Source: Lachnoclostridium sp. UBA1781 (GTDB taxonomy: Bacteria; Bacillota; Clostridia; Lachnospirales; Lachnospiraceae). Taken from it: DNA of 14,185 nucleotides. Positions within the stretch are counted from its first letter, which is position 1; each line of letters starts with the position of its first letter. Where the stretch lies: positions 9,718 to 23,902 of the forward strand of contig DCGJ01000166.1 in the NCBI GenBank assembly GCA_002315495.1, in the 5' to 3' direction. Below the pieces are notes generated by a model. It ran no database searches and was not told the origin of the DNA. It saw only the letters and a program-made list of their open reading frames with translations. Position numbers and translations under genes: made by a program. Shown here piece after piece: positions 1 to 6,687 of the stretch.

Positions 1-1785
1 CAGCCGGCAGACGGTTCCCTTCCGTTAGTATCCGGTGACACTTACGATATGTATTATATGAATACCGATCGTACCGCACTTCAGGAAAGTGTATTTATGG
101 GAAATGGTACCAACCTCGGCAATACCTTCGAGGCTACTAACACCATGAAGCATAAAGCAGGTTCCTTAATCTCTGCTTCCAAAGCTGAAACTCTTTGGAA
201 CAGCACGGTTACGACAAAGGAAGTCATTGCAGGAATCAAGGCGGCAGGCTTTACTACGATTCGTATTCCTGTGGCTTGGACCAATGCTATGGCTTATGAC
301 GACGACGATTACACAATTCAGACCGAGTATCTCGACCGCATTGAAGAGGTTGTGAAGTGGGCTCTTGAGGAAGAGATGTACGTTATCATTAACGACCATT
401 GGGACGGCGGCTGGTACGGCATGTTCGGCGCTCGTAAGAAGGTGACGAACGACGATGGAACCAAATCCTTTGTTGTGGATGAGGATGCCCGTGCAAAGGC
501 TTGGGTGATTTATGAAGAGATGTGGAAGCAGGTTGCGGAGCGTTTCAATGCGTACGGCGATCACCTCATTTTCGAAGGTGCGAACGAAGAACTTTGCACC
601 CGTCTGAATGACAAATATAACGGTGTTGAGGGTAACCTTACCGATTCCGAGTGCTACGAGACAACCAACAAGATCAATCAGAAGTTTGTTGATATCGTTC
701 GTGCTACCGGCGGTAACAACGCATATCGTTATCTGTTGATTCCGGGTTATGGTACCGATATTACCAATACCTGTAAGGATGCCTATAAGATGCCGACCGA
801 TACGGTAGAAGGTCGTCTGTTCATTTCTGTTCACTACTATACTCCGAACGGCTTCTGTCTCAGCACCGCATACGAGACCTGGGGTACCGTTAAGGAAATC
901 ACGGCAATGAATACCTACATGGAAATGATGACCAAGTTCACCGAGCAGGGCTACGGCGTTATCATCGGCGAGTATGGTATTGAAAAGAACGAAAAGCATG
1001 AAGTAAAGGTTGATACGGTTAAGTTTATCGAGCAGCTTCTCGATAACTGTACGAAGTATAATTATGTTCCATGTCTGTGGGATTGCAGTTCCTTCTATAT
1101 CAGAAGCCAGTGTCAGGTGGTAAATGCGGACGTTGCCAAGGTTTACTCGGAGAACAGCATTTCCGCTGATATTGCAAGCGGAAAGACCTACAATGAGCTT
1201 GTGGCAGCGGCTGAGACCCGTATGGCAGATAAGATGAAGACGGCTGAGGACGAGATGGCAGCACAGATTGCAGAGTCCGGTATCAGCGCAGATTCGAGTG
1301 TCGCATGGATCATGTACACAAGTACCGACTGGCAGTCGCAGACCTGCCCTGGTGATACCTTTGATCTTGCAAGCAAGTCCAACAACATCGATTGGGGCTA
1401 TCAGGTGGTAAATGGTGCCGGTGAGTACAATGTATTCATCAATTTCAGTTCCGGTTCCGGTAAGGGAATTGAGTTTATGGCACTTGGTATCTCGAACGCA
1501 GAAGATACCTACGCAAACTACTCCATCAAGATCAAGGAGTTCAAGATTAACGGAGAGCCGGTTGAGATGACCGCGCTTGGTTATACCACCAGTGATGACG
1601 GTCTCTGCACCAGAATGAACCTGTACAACCACTGGGTAAGCGTTGGAAACGGTTATCCGGGTGGCGCAAGAAGCAGCGAAGGTACAGACCTCGCAGCACT
1701 TGGCTGTGACTCCATGATTTTGGATGCAGCCGCATATTCTCAGATTACTTCGATCGAGATTACATTTGAATATATTGCACCGTAA
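1..1785 (+). CDS. GH5-family secreted glucanase (cellulase type), 5' end missing
   Basis: The reading frame is open from base 1, so the true start and any signal peptide lie outside the window; 594 residues are visible (numbered from base 1). The first 16 residues look like a linker. A GH5 (beta/alpha)8 catalytic domain follows, beginning at an N-L-G-N-T motif. It has an N-D-H-W-D loop (H133), the acid/base Glu in an A-N-E motif (E196, bases 586-588), an H-Y-Y motif (H278), the nucleophile Glu in G-E-Y-G (E324, bases 970-972), and a late L-W-D strand (W360). The known family role is retaining hydrolysis of beta-1,4-glucans or related hemicelluloses; the exact substrate cannot be read from sequence. 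A helical Ala/Glu/Met-rich linker (about 385-428) leads to a 160-residue beta-rich C-terminal module, possibly carbohydrate-binding. It converges on the GH13 gene across a shared terminator. The GH5 call is firm; the C-terminal module is unassigned. Confidence 0.9.
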   Translation, partial: QPADGSLPLVSGDTYDMYYMNTDRTALQESVFMGNGTNLGNTFEATNTMKHKAGSLISASKAETLWNSTVTTKEVIAGIKAAGFTTIRIPVAWTNAMAYDDDDYTIQTEYLDRIEEVVKWALEEEMYVIINDHWDGGWYGMFGARKKVTNDDGTKSFVVDEDARAKAWVIYEEMWKQVAERFNAYGDHLIFEGANEELCTRLNDKYNGVEGNLTDSECYETTNKINQKFVDIVRATGGNNAYRYLLIPGYGTDITNTCKDAYKMPTDTVEGRLFISVHYYTPNGFCLSTAYETWGTVKEITAMNTYMEMMTKFTEQGYGVIIGEYGIEKNEKHEVKVDTVKFIEQLLDNCTKYNYVPCLWDCSSFYIRSQCQVVNADVAKVYSENSISADIASGKTYNELVAAAETRMADKMKTAEDEMAAQIAESGISADSSVAWIMYTSTDWQSQTCPGDTFDLASKSNNIDWGYQVVNGAGEYNVFINFSSGSGKGIEFMALGISNAEDTYANYSIKIKEFKINGEPVEMTALGYTTSDDGLCTRMNLYNHWVSVGNGYPGGARSSEGTDLAALGCDSMILDAAAYSQITSIEITFEYIAP

Positions 1786-1797
1786 GGAAGCAAATAA

Positions 1798-1831
1798 AAA
1801 CGGAGCAACGACCTCGGTCGCTGCTCCGTTT
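1798..1831. terminator. Stem-loop terminator between convergent GH5 and GH13 genes
   Basis: The ten-base arm 1798-1807 pairs with 1822-1831. After one A/C mismatch, 1809-1812 pairs with 1817-1820 around a CTCG tetraloop. An A-rich stretch precedes the stem and a T-rich stretch (TTTCATTTT) follows it, so it can act as a rho-independent terminator for the plus-strand GH5 gene and plausibly for the minus-strand GH13 gene ending at 1850. Confidence 0.8.
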
Positions 1832-1849
1832 CATTTTACATATCAAATA

Positions 1850-3430
1850 TTACTTCTTCACCTTCAGAACAACTGAGGTGCAGCCATCCACGCGGATGGT
1901 CAGCTTCTGCTCGGAAACACCTTCGTAATCGATGCACTCTCTGCGATCACTCATAATGGCAATCGGGACCAGAGCAACACCATCTAATAATTCAATCGGA
2001 ACAAAGAGGCGAGCCTCTTCGCTGCCCGGATTGATGATTACGAGAAGCTGTTCGTCATCTGCAGAACGCAGGTAGGAAAGCGGGTATCCCTCGTAGTTGA
2101 TGAATGTGATGTCACCATTGTTACCGAGAGCCGGATGCTTTGCACGAAGAGCCTGCACGCGGCGTACATGATTCAGAAGAGAGGTCATATCGCCGTCCTG
2201 ATCCTCTGCGGTCGGACGGTCCTCGGACGGATCCTGAGGAATGTAAAGGTTTTCCGCTGCTGCGGTGGAGAAGCCCGCATTTTCCGAAGCGTTCCACTGC
2301 ATCGGAGAACGAGCACCGGTACGATTGTAACCGCCCTCTTTGGAGGTCAAGCCCTCCACATAGCGCATACCGATTTCGTCACCATAGTACAGGAATGGCG
2401 CGCCCGGCATCGTGTAAAGGAAGGTGAGCGCATGCTTCATCTCATCCGGAGACAGGTAGCGTGCCATACGGTCCATATCGTGATTGCCGGAAGGAATGCA
2501 GATTAAGCCTTCCGGAGCTTTTGCACGGTTTGCGAGATAGGTTTCTACGAATTCCTTTGCGGAACCTTTGCCGCGAGAAGAGAAGAACGGTTCGTCGCAG
2601 CGGAACAAATCATTGTAATGACTTGGACCAAAATGCAGCAGGAAGTCCATATGGAAGCCTCCCTTTAAGCTCTTGTCCGGCATGCCCCACTCGGAAACGA
2701 ATACCGCTTCCGGATATTCCGCATCCCAAAATGCTCTGAAATCCTGCCACAGACTTACGGTGCCGGAGAAATCCTCGTCGTCACCCTTTACCATCGAATG
2801 TGCCATATCGACGCGGAAGCCGTCGCAGCCTTTATCAAGCCAGAAGCGCATAACATCCTTCATGGCCTCGCGGGTTGCCATCGGGCCCGGTGCATCCATC
2901 GGCTGCTGCCAGGACTCCTTCGGATTCAGGAAACCATAGTTTAAGGCCGGCTGGGAGGAGAAGAAATTCACCGCTGCACAGCCGTCACGGTCACTGATAC
3001 CACGAATGGACGGAAGAACGGAATCGGTATTGGTCCAGATGGAATCGGACCAGATATAACGGTCAGTGTACTCATTTGTCTCCGCCTTCATAGACGCCTT
3101 AAACCATTCGTGCTCCACGCTGGTGTGGCCCGGAACCAGGTCCAGAAGAACATGCATTCCACGCGCATGTGCCTCGTCGAACAGGCGAACCAAATCGTCG
3201 TTGGTGCCGTAGCGCGGAGCTACCAGCTTATAGTCGCGAACATCATAGCCTGCGTCGCCGAACGGAGAATCGAAGCATGGATTCAGCCAGATGGCGTTGC
3301 AGCCCAGGCTTTTAATATAATCAAGTTTTTCAATAATACCCTGAAAGTCACCGATACCATCCCCATTGGTATCGTTAAAGGACTGTGGATAGATTTCATA
3401 AAATGAAGCATTTGCTAACCAGTCGTGCAT
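1850..3430 (-). CDS. GH13-family alpha-glucosidase / alpha-amylase-type hydrolase, cytoplasmic
   Basis: A 526-residue GH13 enzyme of the oligo-1,6-glucosidase/alpha-glucosidase branch. The (beta/alpha)8 barrel starts at once (S-F-Y-E-I-Y-P) with a D-x-N-x-D-x-I-x-D calcium-type loop at residues 20-28. The conserved regions are region I D-L-V-P-G-H (97-102), region V Q-P-A-L-N (160-164), region II G-F-R-V-D with nucleophile D208, region III S-E-W-G with acid/base E247, and region IV G-N-H-D with transition-state stabiliser D318. The Ala two residues after D208 (D-M-A) is, in this branch, more typical of alpha-1,4 than alpha-1,6 specificity; that is family knowledge applied by inference. There is no signal peptide, so it probably acts on imported malto-oligosaccharides or other short alpha-glucosides. 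The start is supported by a GGAGG ribosome binding site (3441-3445 on the minus strand). Region I carries Gly where most members have Asn. Exact specificity is uncertain. Confidence 0.9.
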   Translation of the reverse strand: MHDWLANASFYEIYPQSFNDTNGDGIGDFQGIIEKLDYIKSLGCNAIWLNPCFDSPFGDAGYDVRDYKLVAPRYGTNDDLVRLFDEAHARGMHVLLDLVPGHTSVEHEWFKASMKAETNEYTDRYIWSDSIWTNTDSVLPSIRGISDRDGCAAVNFFSSQPALNYGFLNPKESWQQPMDAPGPMATREAMKDVMRFWLDKGCDGFRVDMAHSMVKGDDEDFSGTVSLWQDFRAFWDAEYPEAVFVSEWGMPDKSLKGGFHMDFLLHFGPSHYNDLFRCDEPFFSSRGKGSAKEFVETYLANRAKAPEGLICIPSGNHDMDRMARYLSPDEMKHALTFLYTMPGAPFLYYGDEIGMRYVEGLTSKEGGYNRTGARSPMQWNASENAGFSTAAAENLYIPQDPSEDRPTAEDQDGDMTSLLNHVRRVQALRAKHPALGNNGDITFINYEGYPLSYLRSADDEQLLVIINPGSEEARLFVPIELLDGVALVPIAIMSDRRECIDYEGVSEQKLTIRVDGCTSVVLKVKK

Positions 3431-3455
3431 TGGTGTTTTACCTCCAAAAGAAAAA

Positions 3456-3473
3456 TGTCATACATTTGTCATA
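3456..3473. promoter_or_regulatory. Direct repeat resembling a PhoB-type (Pho box) operator
   Basis: The heptamer TGTCATA occurs twice (3456-3462 and 3467-3473), separated by CATT, giving an 11-bp period. That spacing is one helical turn and is typical of OmpR/PhoB-family response-regulator sites; the heptamer matches the E. coli Pho-box half-site. It lies between the divergent GH13 and esterase genes, 11 bp upstream of the GH13 ribosome binding site, so it would sit near the GH13 transcription start. The repeat is seen directly; the regulator is inference. Confidence 0.4.
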
Positions 3474-3509
3474 AATTACGAAACTTTTACGGATAACCGC
3501 AAAAATGCT

Positions 3510-3535
3510 TTGACGCACTTTTGATATATTATAAG
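3510..3535 (+). promoter_or_regulatory. Possible promoter for the esterase-led gene run
   Basis: TTGACG at 3510-3515 (five of six matches to the -35 consensus) is followed by the AT-rich run GATATATTATAAG, with TATAAG at 3530-3535. The spacer to TATAAG is only 14 bp, shorter than usual, and the other candidate -10 hexamers (TATATT, TATTAT) are closer still. This is therefore a weak call, supported mainly by position between divergent genes. It would leave a leader of about 130 bases before the esterase start. Confidence 0.35.
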
Positions 3536-3622
3536 GAGTATTTTTCCAAGGTGCAAGAGCCCATCTTGTATATTTTCAAACTTCCGTTATAGTGGATACT
3601 GAGAAGGAATAGGAAGTGCCGT

Positions 3623-3647
3623 TTTTGTGACGGATTTTGTGACAAAA
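3623..3647. repeat. Nine-base direct repeat with a perfect 13-bp palindrome in the esterase leader
   Basis: TTTTGTGAC occurs at 3623-3631 and again at 3635-3643, a 12-bp period. The second copy runs into ACAAAA and forms the perfect palindrome TTTTGT-G-ACAAAA (3635-3647). Outer arms AGTGCC (3615-3620) and GGCACT (3653-3658) could close a hairpin around the block, ending just before the ribosome binding site. It may be an operator or a translation-control hairpin; its function is unknown. Confidence 0.5.
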
Positions 3648-3673
3648 GCCCGGGCACTCGAAAGGAGGAAGCT

Positions 3674-4606
3674 ATGGTTTGGAAGTTGTTATTTGCCCTT
3701 GGAATATTGGCAGTGGTACTGGGCTGTCTGTACCGTAGCGTATTCCTGCCGGGGGGCTTTGTGTTCAAGCTTTATGTGGTGCAAAAGCGAAGAAGATATT
3801 TGAGGAAAATGGCCGCCATTTCCGAGAAAAATCCATTCCCGGAGGGCGTGACGGAAATCAGGCACACCCGTTACACGGAATTCCATCCGACCGAGGCTAC
3901 AGGCAAGCTTCCGATTATAGTGGATATTCACGGCGGCGGTCTGGTGGTCGGTCACCGCGAGTTTAACCGGATTCAGGACGGCGAACTGGCAAAGCTTGGA
4001 GCGCATGTCTATTCCATCGATTACCCTCTCGTGCCGGAGTGCACCGTTTTTGAGCAGCTGGCACAGGTTTCCACCGTGGTGGATGGTATCTGGGAGAAGC
4101 TTAAGGAGTCAGGAGAAGCCGAGCGAGGCGTGTTCCTTCTTGGCGATTCTGCCGGCGGACTGCTCGCATTTTACACGGCTGCTTTGCAGGCAAATGCGTC
4201 CTTAGCCAAGCAATTTGACCTGGACGCCACGAAGGCGCCGATTTTAGGCGTGGGATATTCCTGCGGTATGTTTTATTCCACCGGTCCGGACATGATTGGG
4301 CGGATTCTGAAACGTCATGTGTGGGGAGGAGACTGTGAGAGTCGGGTTGGTGAATATTCCAATCCCGAAAAGGTGCTTTCTGAGACAACGATGCCACCGA
4401 TGCTGCTGGTTACCTCCGAGGGAGATTCTCTTCGCAGGTATACTGACCGATTGATGGCTTATCTTAAGAAAAATGGTCCTAAGGTGGAGTTTTACGATTA
4501 TCCGGGCAAGGAGCTTCGACACGCATTTACCGTGTTTATGCCAAAGTGTGAGGCTTCTGGCGATGTTCGTGAAAAGTTCTTTGCATTCTTAAACAAAATA
4601 AGGTAA
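3674..4606 (+). CDS. Membrane-anchored alpha/beta-hydrolase, HSL-type esterase/lipase
   Basis: A 310-residue protein with an N-terminal hydrophobic segment (residues 3-20) and no lipobox or clear cleavage site, suggesting a signal anchor. The alpha/beta-hydrolase domain carries the oxyanion-hole motif H-G-G-G (86-89) of the hormone-sensitive-lipase family and the nucleophile elbow G-D-S-A-G (S159). Likely remaining triad members are D251 (S-E-G-D) and H283 (L-R-H-A-F). Known members hydrolyse short-chain carboxyl esters; deacetylation of plant polysaccharides is possible but not shown. The start has a strong AAAGGAGG ribosome binding site. It is the first of six same-strand genes, 57 bases before the phosphodiesterase gene. 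Topology and substrate are inferred; the family call is firm. Confidence 0.85.
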   Translation: MVWKLLFALGILAVVLGCLYRSVFLPGGFVFKLYVVQKRRRYLRKMAAISEKNPFPEGVTEIRHTRYTEFHPTEATGKLPIIVDIHGGGLVVGHREFNRIQDGELAKLGAHVYSIDYPLVPECTVFEQLAQVSTVVDGIWEKLKESGEAERGVFLLGDSAGGLLAFYTAALQANASLAKQFDLDATKAPILGVGYSCGMFYSTGPDMIGRILKRHVWGGDCESRVGEYSNPEKVLSETTMPPMLLVTSEGDSLRRYTDRLMAYLKKNGPKVEFYDYPGKELRHAFTVFMPKCEASGDVREKFFAFLNKIR

Positions 4607-4615
4607 ACTATATAG

Positions 4616-4641
4616 CGGTTCACGGCATTTGCTGTGAACCG
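4616..4641 (+). terminator. Hairpin between esterase and phosphodiesterase genes (weak terminator or processing site)
   Basis: CGGTTCAC (4616-4623) pairs with GTGAACCG (4634-4641). Inner G-T, G-C and C-G pairs extend the stem to an ATTT loop. Only three T residues follow, so it is a poor intrinsic terminator. It could attenuate read-through or stabilise or process a polycistronic transcript. Confidence 0.4.
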
Positions 4642-4663
4642 TTTCGAACATAAGGAGAGTTTT

Positions 4664-5209
4664 ATGAAATGGATGATTGCGTCGGACCTGCACGGTTCGG
4701 CTTATTACTGTCGGGAGCTTCTGGCCGCATTTGCGAAGGAAAATGCGGACCGGCTGCTGCTTCTTGGAGATGTGCTTTATCACGGGCCGCGAAACGACCT
4801 GCCGGAGGAGTACAATCCGAAGGAAGTGATTCGATTACTGAATGAAAAGGCAGACGGTATCTACAGTGTGCGTGGAAACTGCGACGCTGAGGTGGACCAG
4901 ATGGTGTTAAAGATACCGGTGCTTGCGGATTACGCGCTGCTTCCGGTTTCCGAGCGGATGGTGTTTGCAACGCATGGACATGTATATCATGAGGGGCATT
5001 TGCCGCCGATGAAGAAGGGCGATATCCTGCTTTGCGGGCATACGCATGTGACGGCGTGTGAGGAGCGGGAAGGTTATGTATATATGAATCCGGGTTCGGT
5101 TTCCATGCCAAAGGAGGGGACGAATCGCGGATATATGACCTTGGAGGACGGGGAGTTTCTATGGAAGACTCTCGCCGGTGAGGTGACAAACAGCTACCGC
5201 GTGAAGTAG
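4664..5209 (+). CDS. yfcE: YfcE-type metallophosphodiesterase
   Basis: A 181-residue calcineurin-like phosphoesterase close in length to E. coli YfcE (184 residues). Metal-binding motifs appear in family order: S-D-L-H (residues 8-11), L-G-D (about 35-37) with R-N-D following, G-N-C-D, A-T-H-G-H and C-G-H-T-H near residues 125-130. Family members are cytoplasmic di-metal (often Mn2+) phosphodiesterases active on model substrates; the physiological substrate is unknown. The ATG at 4664 is preferred because AAGGAGA (4652-4658) lies at correct spacing. An in-frame GTG at 4634 has no such site and lies inside the upstream hairpin. It ends 15 bases before the ribonuclease lipoprotein gene, so the two are very probably cotranscribed. 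Confidence 0.88.
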   Translation: MKWMIASDLHGSAYYCRELLAAFAKENADRLLLLGDVLYHGPRNDLPEEYNPKEVIRLLNEKADGIYSVRGNCDAEVDQMVLKIPVLADYALLPVSERMVFATHGHVYHEGHLPPMKKGDILLCGHTHVTACEEREGYVYMNPGSVSMPKEGTNRGYMTLEDGEFLWKTLAGEVTNSYRVK

Positions 5210-5224
5210 AAAAAGGAGGATTGC

Positions 5225-5980
5225 ATGAAGAAGAGAGTATTATGGTTACTTGCCATTATGGCCATTGTGGCGCTGTGTCTGGCAGGCTGTGGCAAGAAAA
5301 AGGCGGATTCTAACGAGTCGAGCCCAACCCCGACCCCAACTTCGGCGGATGCCGTAATGACGGAGGAATCCCGACATCCGATTGAAGTGATTACGGACGA
5401 TGTTGTGACCACCGGGCGGGTGCCAATTAAGACAGATGTTGATGAAATAACGGAGACAGGTTCGACGGGAGATATTGAAACGAACGAGCCGGTAACCACG
5501 GAGGAAGAGCCGAGTGCGACACCGACGGTTGCCCCGACGAATACCCCAAAACCGACGAATACCCCAAAGCCTACGAAGACTCCGAAGCCGACCAAGGCAC
5601 CGACTAGTACGCCGACGGTAGCTCCGACTTCGGCACCGACCATTGATGAGGATGGTTATTACTACAGCAAGGATGATGTAGCGTTATACATCCATACGTA
5701 CGGAAAGCTTCCGAGTAACTTTATCACGAAGAAAGAGGCCGAGGCCCTTGGCTGGACCGGTGGTTCGGTCGAGAAATATAAGAAGGGCGCAGCCATTGGA
5801 GGAAGCCGCTTCGGTAACTATGAGGGGGTTCTTCCGGAGGGACCGAAGTATATCGAATGTGACATCGATACGAAGGGAGCAAGCTCCCGCGGAGCGAAGA
5901 GAATCGTCTATTCGGATGACGGTCATATCTACTATACCGACGATCATTACGAGACATTTACAGAGATTACCTTTGATTAA
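5225..5980 (+). CDS. Lipoprotein with Thr/Pro stalk and C-terminal barnase-type ribonuclease
   Basis: A 251-residue protein in three parts. Residues 1-22 are a lipoprotein signal peptide with lipobox L-A-G-C (C22 the predicted lipidation site). Residues 23-139 are a disordered acidic then Thr/Pro-rich stalk. Residues 140-251 match barnase along its length, with Y-G-K-L-P, T-K-K-E-A, A-L-G-W, G-G-x-x-F and T-D-D-H-Y-E-T-F motifs. All barnase catalytic positions are recognisable: K161 (barnase K27), E211 (general base, E73), R222 and R226 (R83, R87) and H241 (general acid, H102), with family spacing. It should therefore be an active endoribonuclease cleaving RNA through 2',3'-cyclic phosphates, displayed on the outer face of the membrane. 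A strong AAGGAGG site precedes the start. A barstar-like gene lies about 1.8 kb downstream. Whether it serves antagonism, defence or RNA scavenging is not known. Confidence 0.93.
   Translation: MKKRVLWLLAIMAIVALCLAGCGKKKADSNESSPTPTPTSADAVMTEESRHPIEVITDDVVTTGRVPIKTDVDEITETGSTGDIETNEPVTTEEEPSATPTVAPTNTPKPTNTPKPTKTPKPTKAPTSTPTVAPTSAPTIDEDGYYYSKDDVALYIHTYGKLPSNFITKKEAEALGWTGGSVEKYKKGAAIGGSRFGNYEGVLPEGPKYIECDIDTKGASSRGAKRIVYSDDGHIYYTDDHYETFTEITFD
5513..5641 (+). repeat. Thr/Pro-rich repeat encoding the RNase stalk
   Basis: Degenerate tandem codons encode residues 97-139 of the lipoprotein, with repeated T-P-K-P-T and T-P-T-V-A-P-T units. The third position varies between ACG, ACC and ACT, so the repetition is clearer in protein than in DNA. 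Such segments usually act as extended spacers holding a domain away from the membrane or through the cell wall. Confidence 0.8.
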
Positions 5981-5991
5981 TTGATGGTAAA

Positions 5992-6033
5992 TGCGGCACA
6001 CGGAGGAGCAATCCTAATCTGTAGTGTACCGCA
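5992..6033 (+). promoter_or_regulatory. Structured leader immediately upstream of mntP
   Basis: TGCGGCACAC (5992-6001) can pair with GTGTACCGCA (6024-6033) over ten positions with one C/A mismatch. Inside, AGGA (6004-6007) pairs with TCCT (6012-6015) around a GCAA tetraloop of GNRA type. The 3' arm ends where the AAGGA ribosome binding site of mntP begins, so folding could affect translation. I do not recognise it as the yybP-ykoY manganese riboswitch. Confidence 0.4.
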
Positions 6034-6045
6034 AGGATGATATTT

Positions 6046-6633
6046 ATGGATTTTAGTTTGGTATTTTTACTGAATAGTATCTTACTTGGAGTAGGCCTTG
6101 CGATGGACGCATTTTCCGTATCCATTGCGAACAGCCTGAATGAGCCGAATATGAAGAAGGGTAGAATGTGCATGATTGCCGGCGTGTTTGCCGGGTTTCA
6201 GTTTCTGATGCCGATTGTGGGGTGGATCTGTGTCCACACCATCGCACAGAAGTTTGCTGCATTTCAAAAGTGTATTCCTTATATTGCACTTGCTCTGCTC
6301 GCATTCATTGGTGGAAAGATGTTGTATGAAGGAATCAGGGGCGGCGAGGAGGAAGAGGAAGCCGCAGCTGTCGGATTTGGTGCTTTGATGATTCAGGGAA
6401 TTGCAACCTCCATCGATGCACTTTCGGTTGGATTTACCATTGCGGATTATAACTGGATGATGGCACTGGTTGCCTGTATTCTTATCGCCGTTGTTACCTT
6501 CGCCATCTGTATGGGCGGGTTGCTCGTGGGCAAGAAGGTGGGCAATAAGCTCTCCGGAAAGGCGAACATTCTTGGTGGTGTAATTCTGATTGCGATTGGT
6601 CTTGAAATCTTTATTAAGGGTGTATTTTTCTAA
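6046..6633 (+). CDS. mntP: MntP-family manganese efflux pump
   Basis: A 195-residue integral membrane protein of the MntP (YebN, DUF204) family, which exports Mn2+ to prevent toxicity; E. coli MntP has 188 residues. It consists of two related halves of about three transmembrane segments each. The conserved Asp of the first half is in A-M-D-A-F (D21) and that of the second in S-I-D-A-L (D124). A run of five Glu (101-105) sits in the central loop. The ATG at 6046 is chosen because AAGGA (6033-6037) lies eight bases upstream; the in-frame ATG at 6037 overlaps that site. It is 65 bases after the RNase gene and 54 before the antiporter gene on the same strand. The family call is firm; the ion is assigned from family knowledge. 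Confidence 0.9.
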   Translation: MDFSLVFLLNSILLGVGLAMDAFSVSIANSLNEPNMKKGRMCMIAGVFAGFQFLMPIVGWICVHTIAQKFAAFQKCIPYIALALLAFIGGKMLYEGIRGGEEEEEAAAVGFGALMIQGIATSIDALSVGFTIADYNWMMALVACILIAVVTFAICMGGLLVGKKVGNKLSGKANILGGVILIAIGLEIFIKGVFF

Positions 6634-6643
6634 AAGATTGATG

Positions 6644-6649
6644 TATAAT
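6644..6649 (+). promoter_or_regulatory. Perfect -10 hexamer upstream of the cation-antiporter gene
   Basis: TATAAT lies in the short gap after mntP, about 40 bases before the next start codon. No convincing -35 hexamer exists at 16-18 bp (TGTATT at 17 bp is poor). A five-base-pair hairpin, GTCGC (6658-6662) with GCGAC (6667-6671), lies just after the expected start site. An internal promoter here would serve the antiporter and barstar genes independently of the RNase gene. Confidence 0.35.
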
Positions 6650-6687
6650 AACGCACAGTCGCAGACGCGACGGAAAGGGGAATCAAT

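Noticed and set aside
166..1632. Long open reading frame on the minus strand opposite the GH5 gene
   Set aside because: It is antisense to a clear GH5 domain with catalytic motifs, lacks a ribosome binding site and resembles no family. It is a codon-bias shadow.
4082..5189. Overlapping short frames on the minus strand opposite the esterase and phosphodiesterase genes
   Set aside because: They are antisense to conserved catalytic motifs, with no start signals and biased composition.
5194..5643. Val/Gly-rich minus-strand frame opposite the RNase stalk
   Set aside because: Its repeats are the reverse complement of the Thr/Pro codons of the real gene, and it has no ribosome binding site.
5981..6045. 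yybP-ykoY manganese riboswitch upstream of mntP
   Set aside because: The gap is too short and I cannot find the conserved loop sequences of that class; only a different stem-loop is visible.
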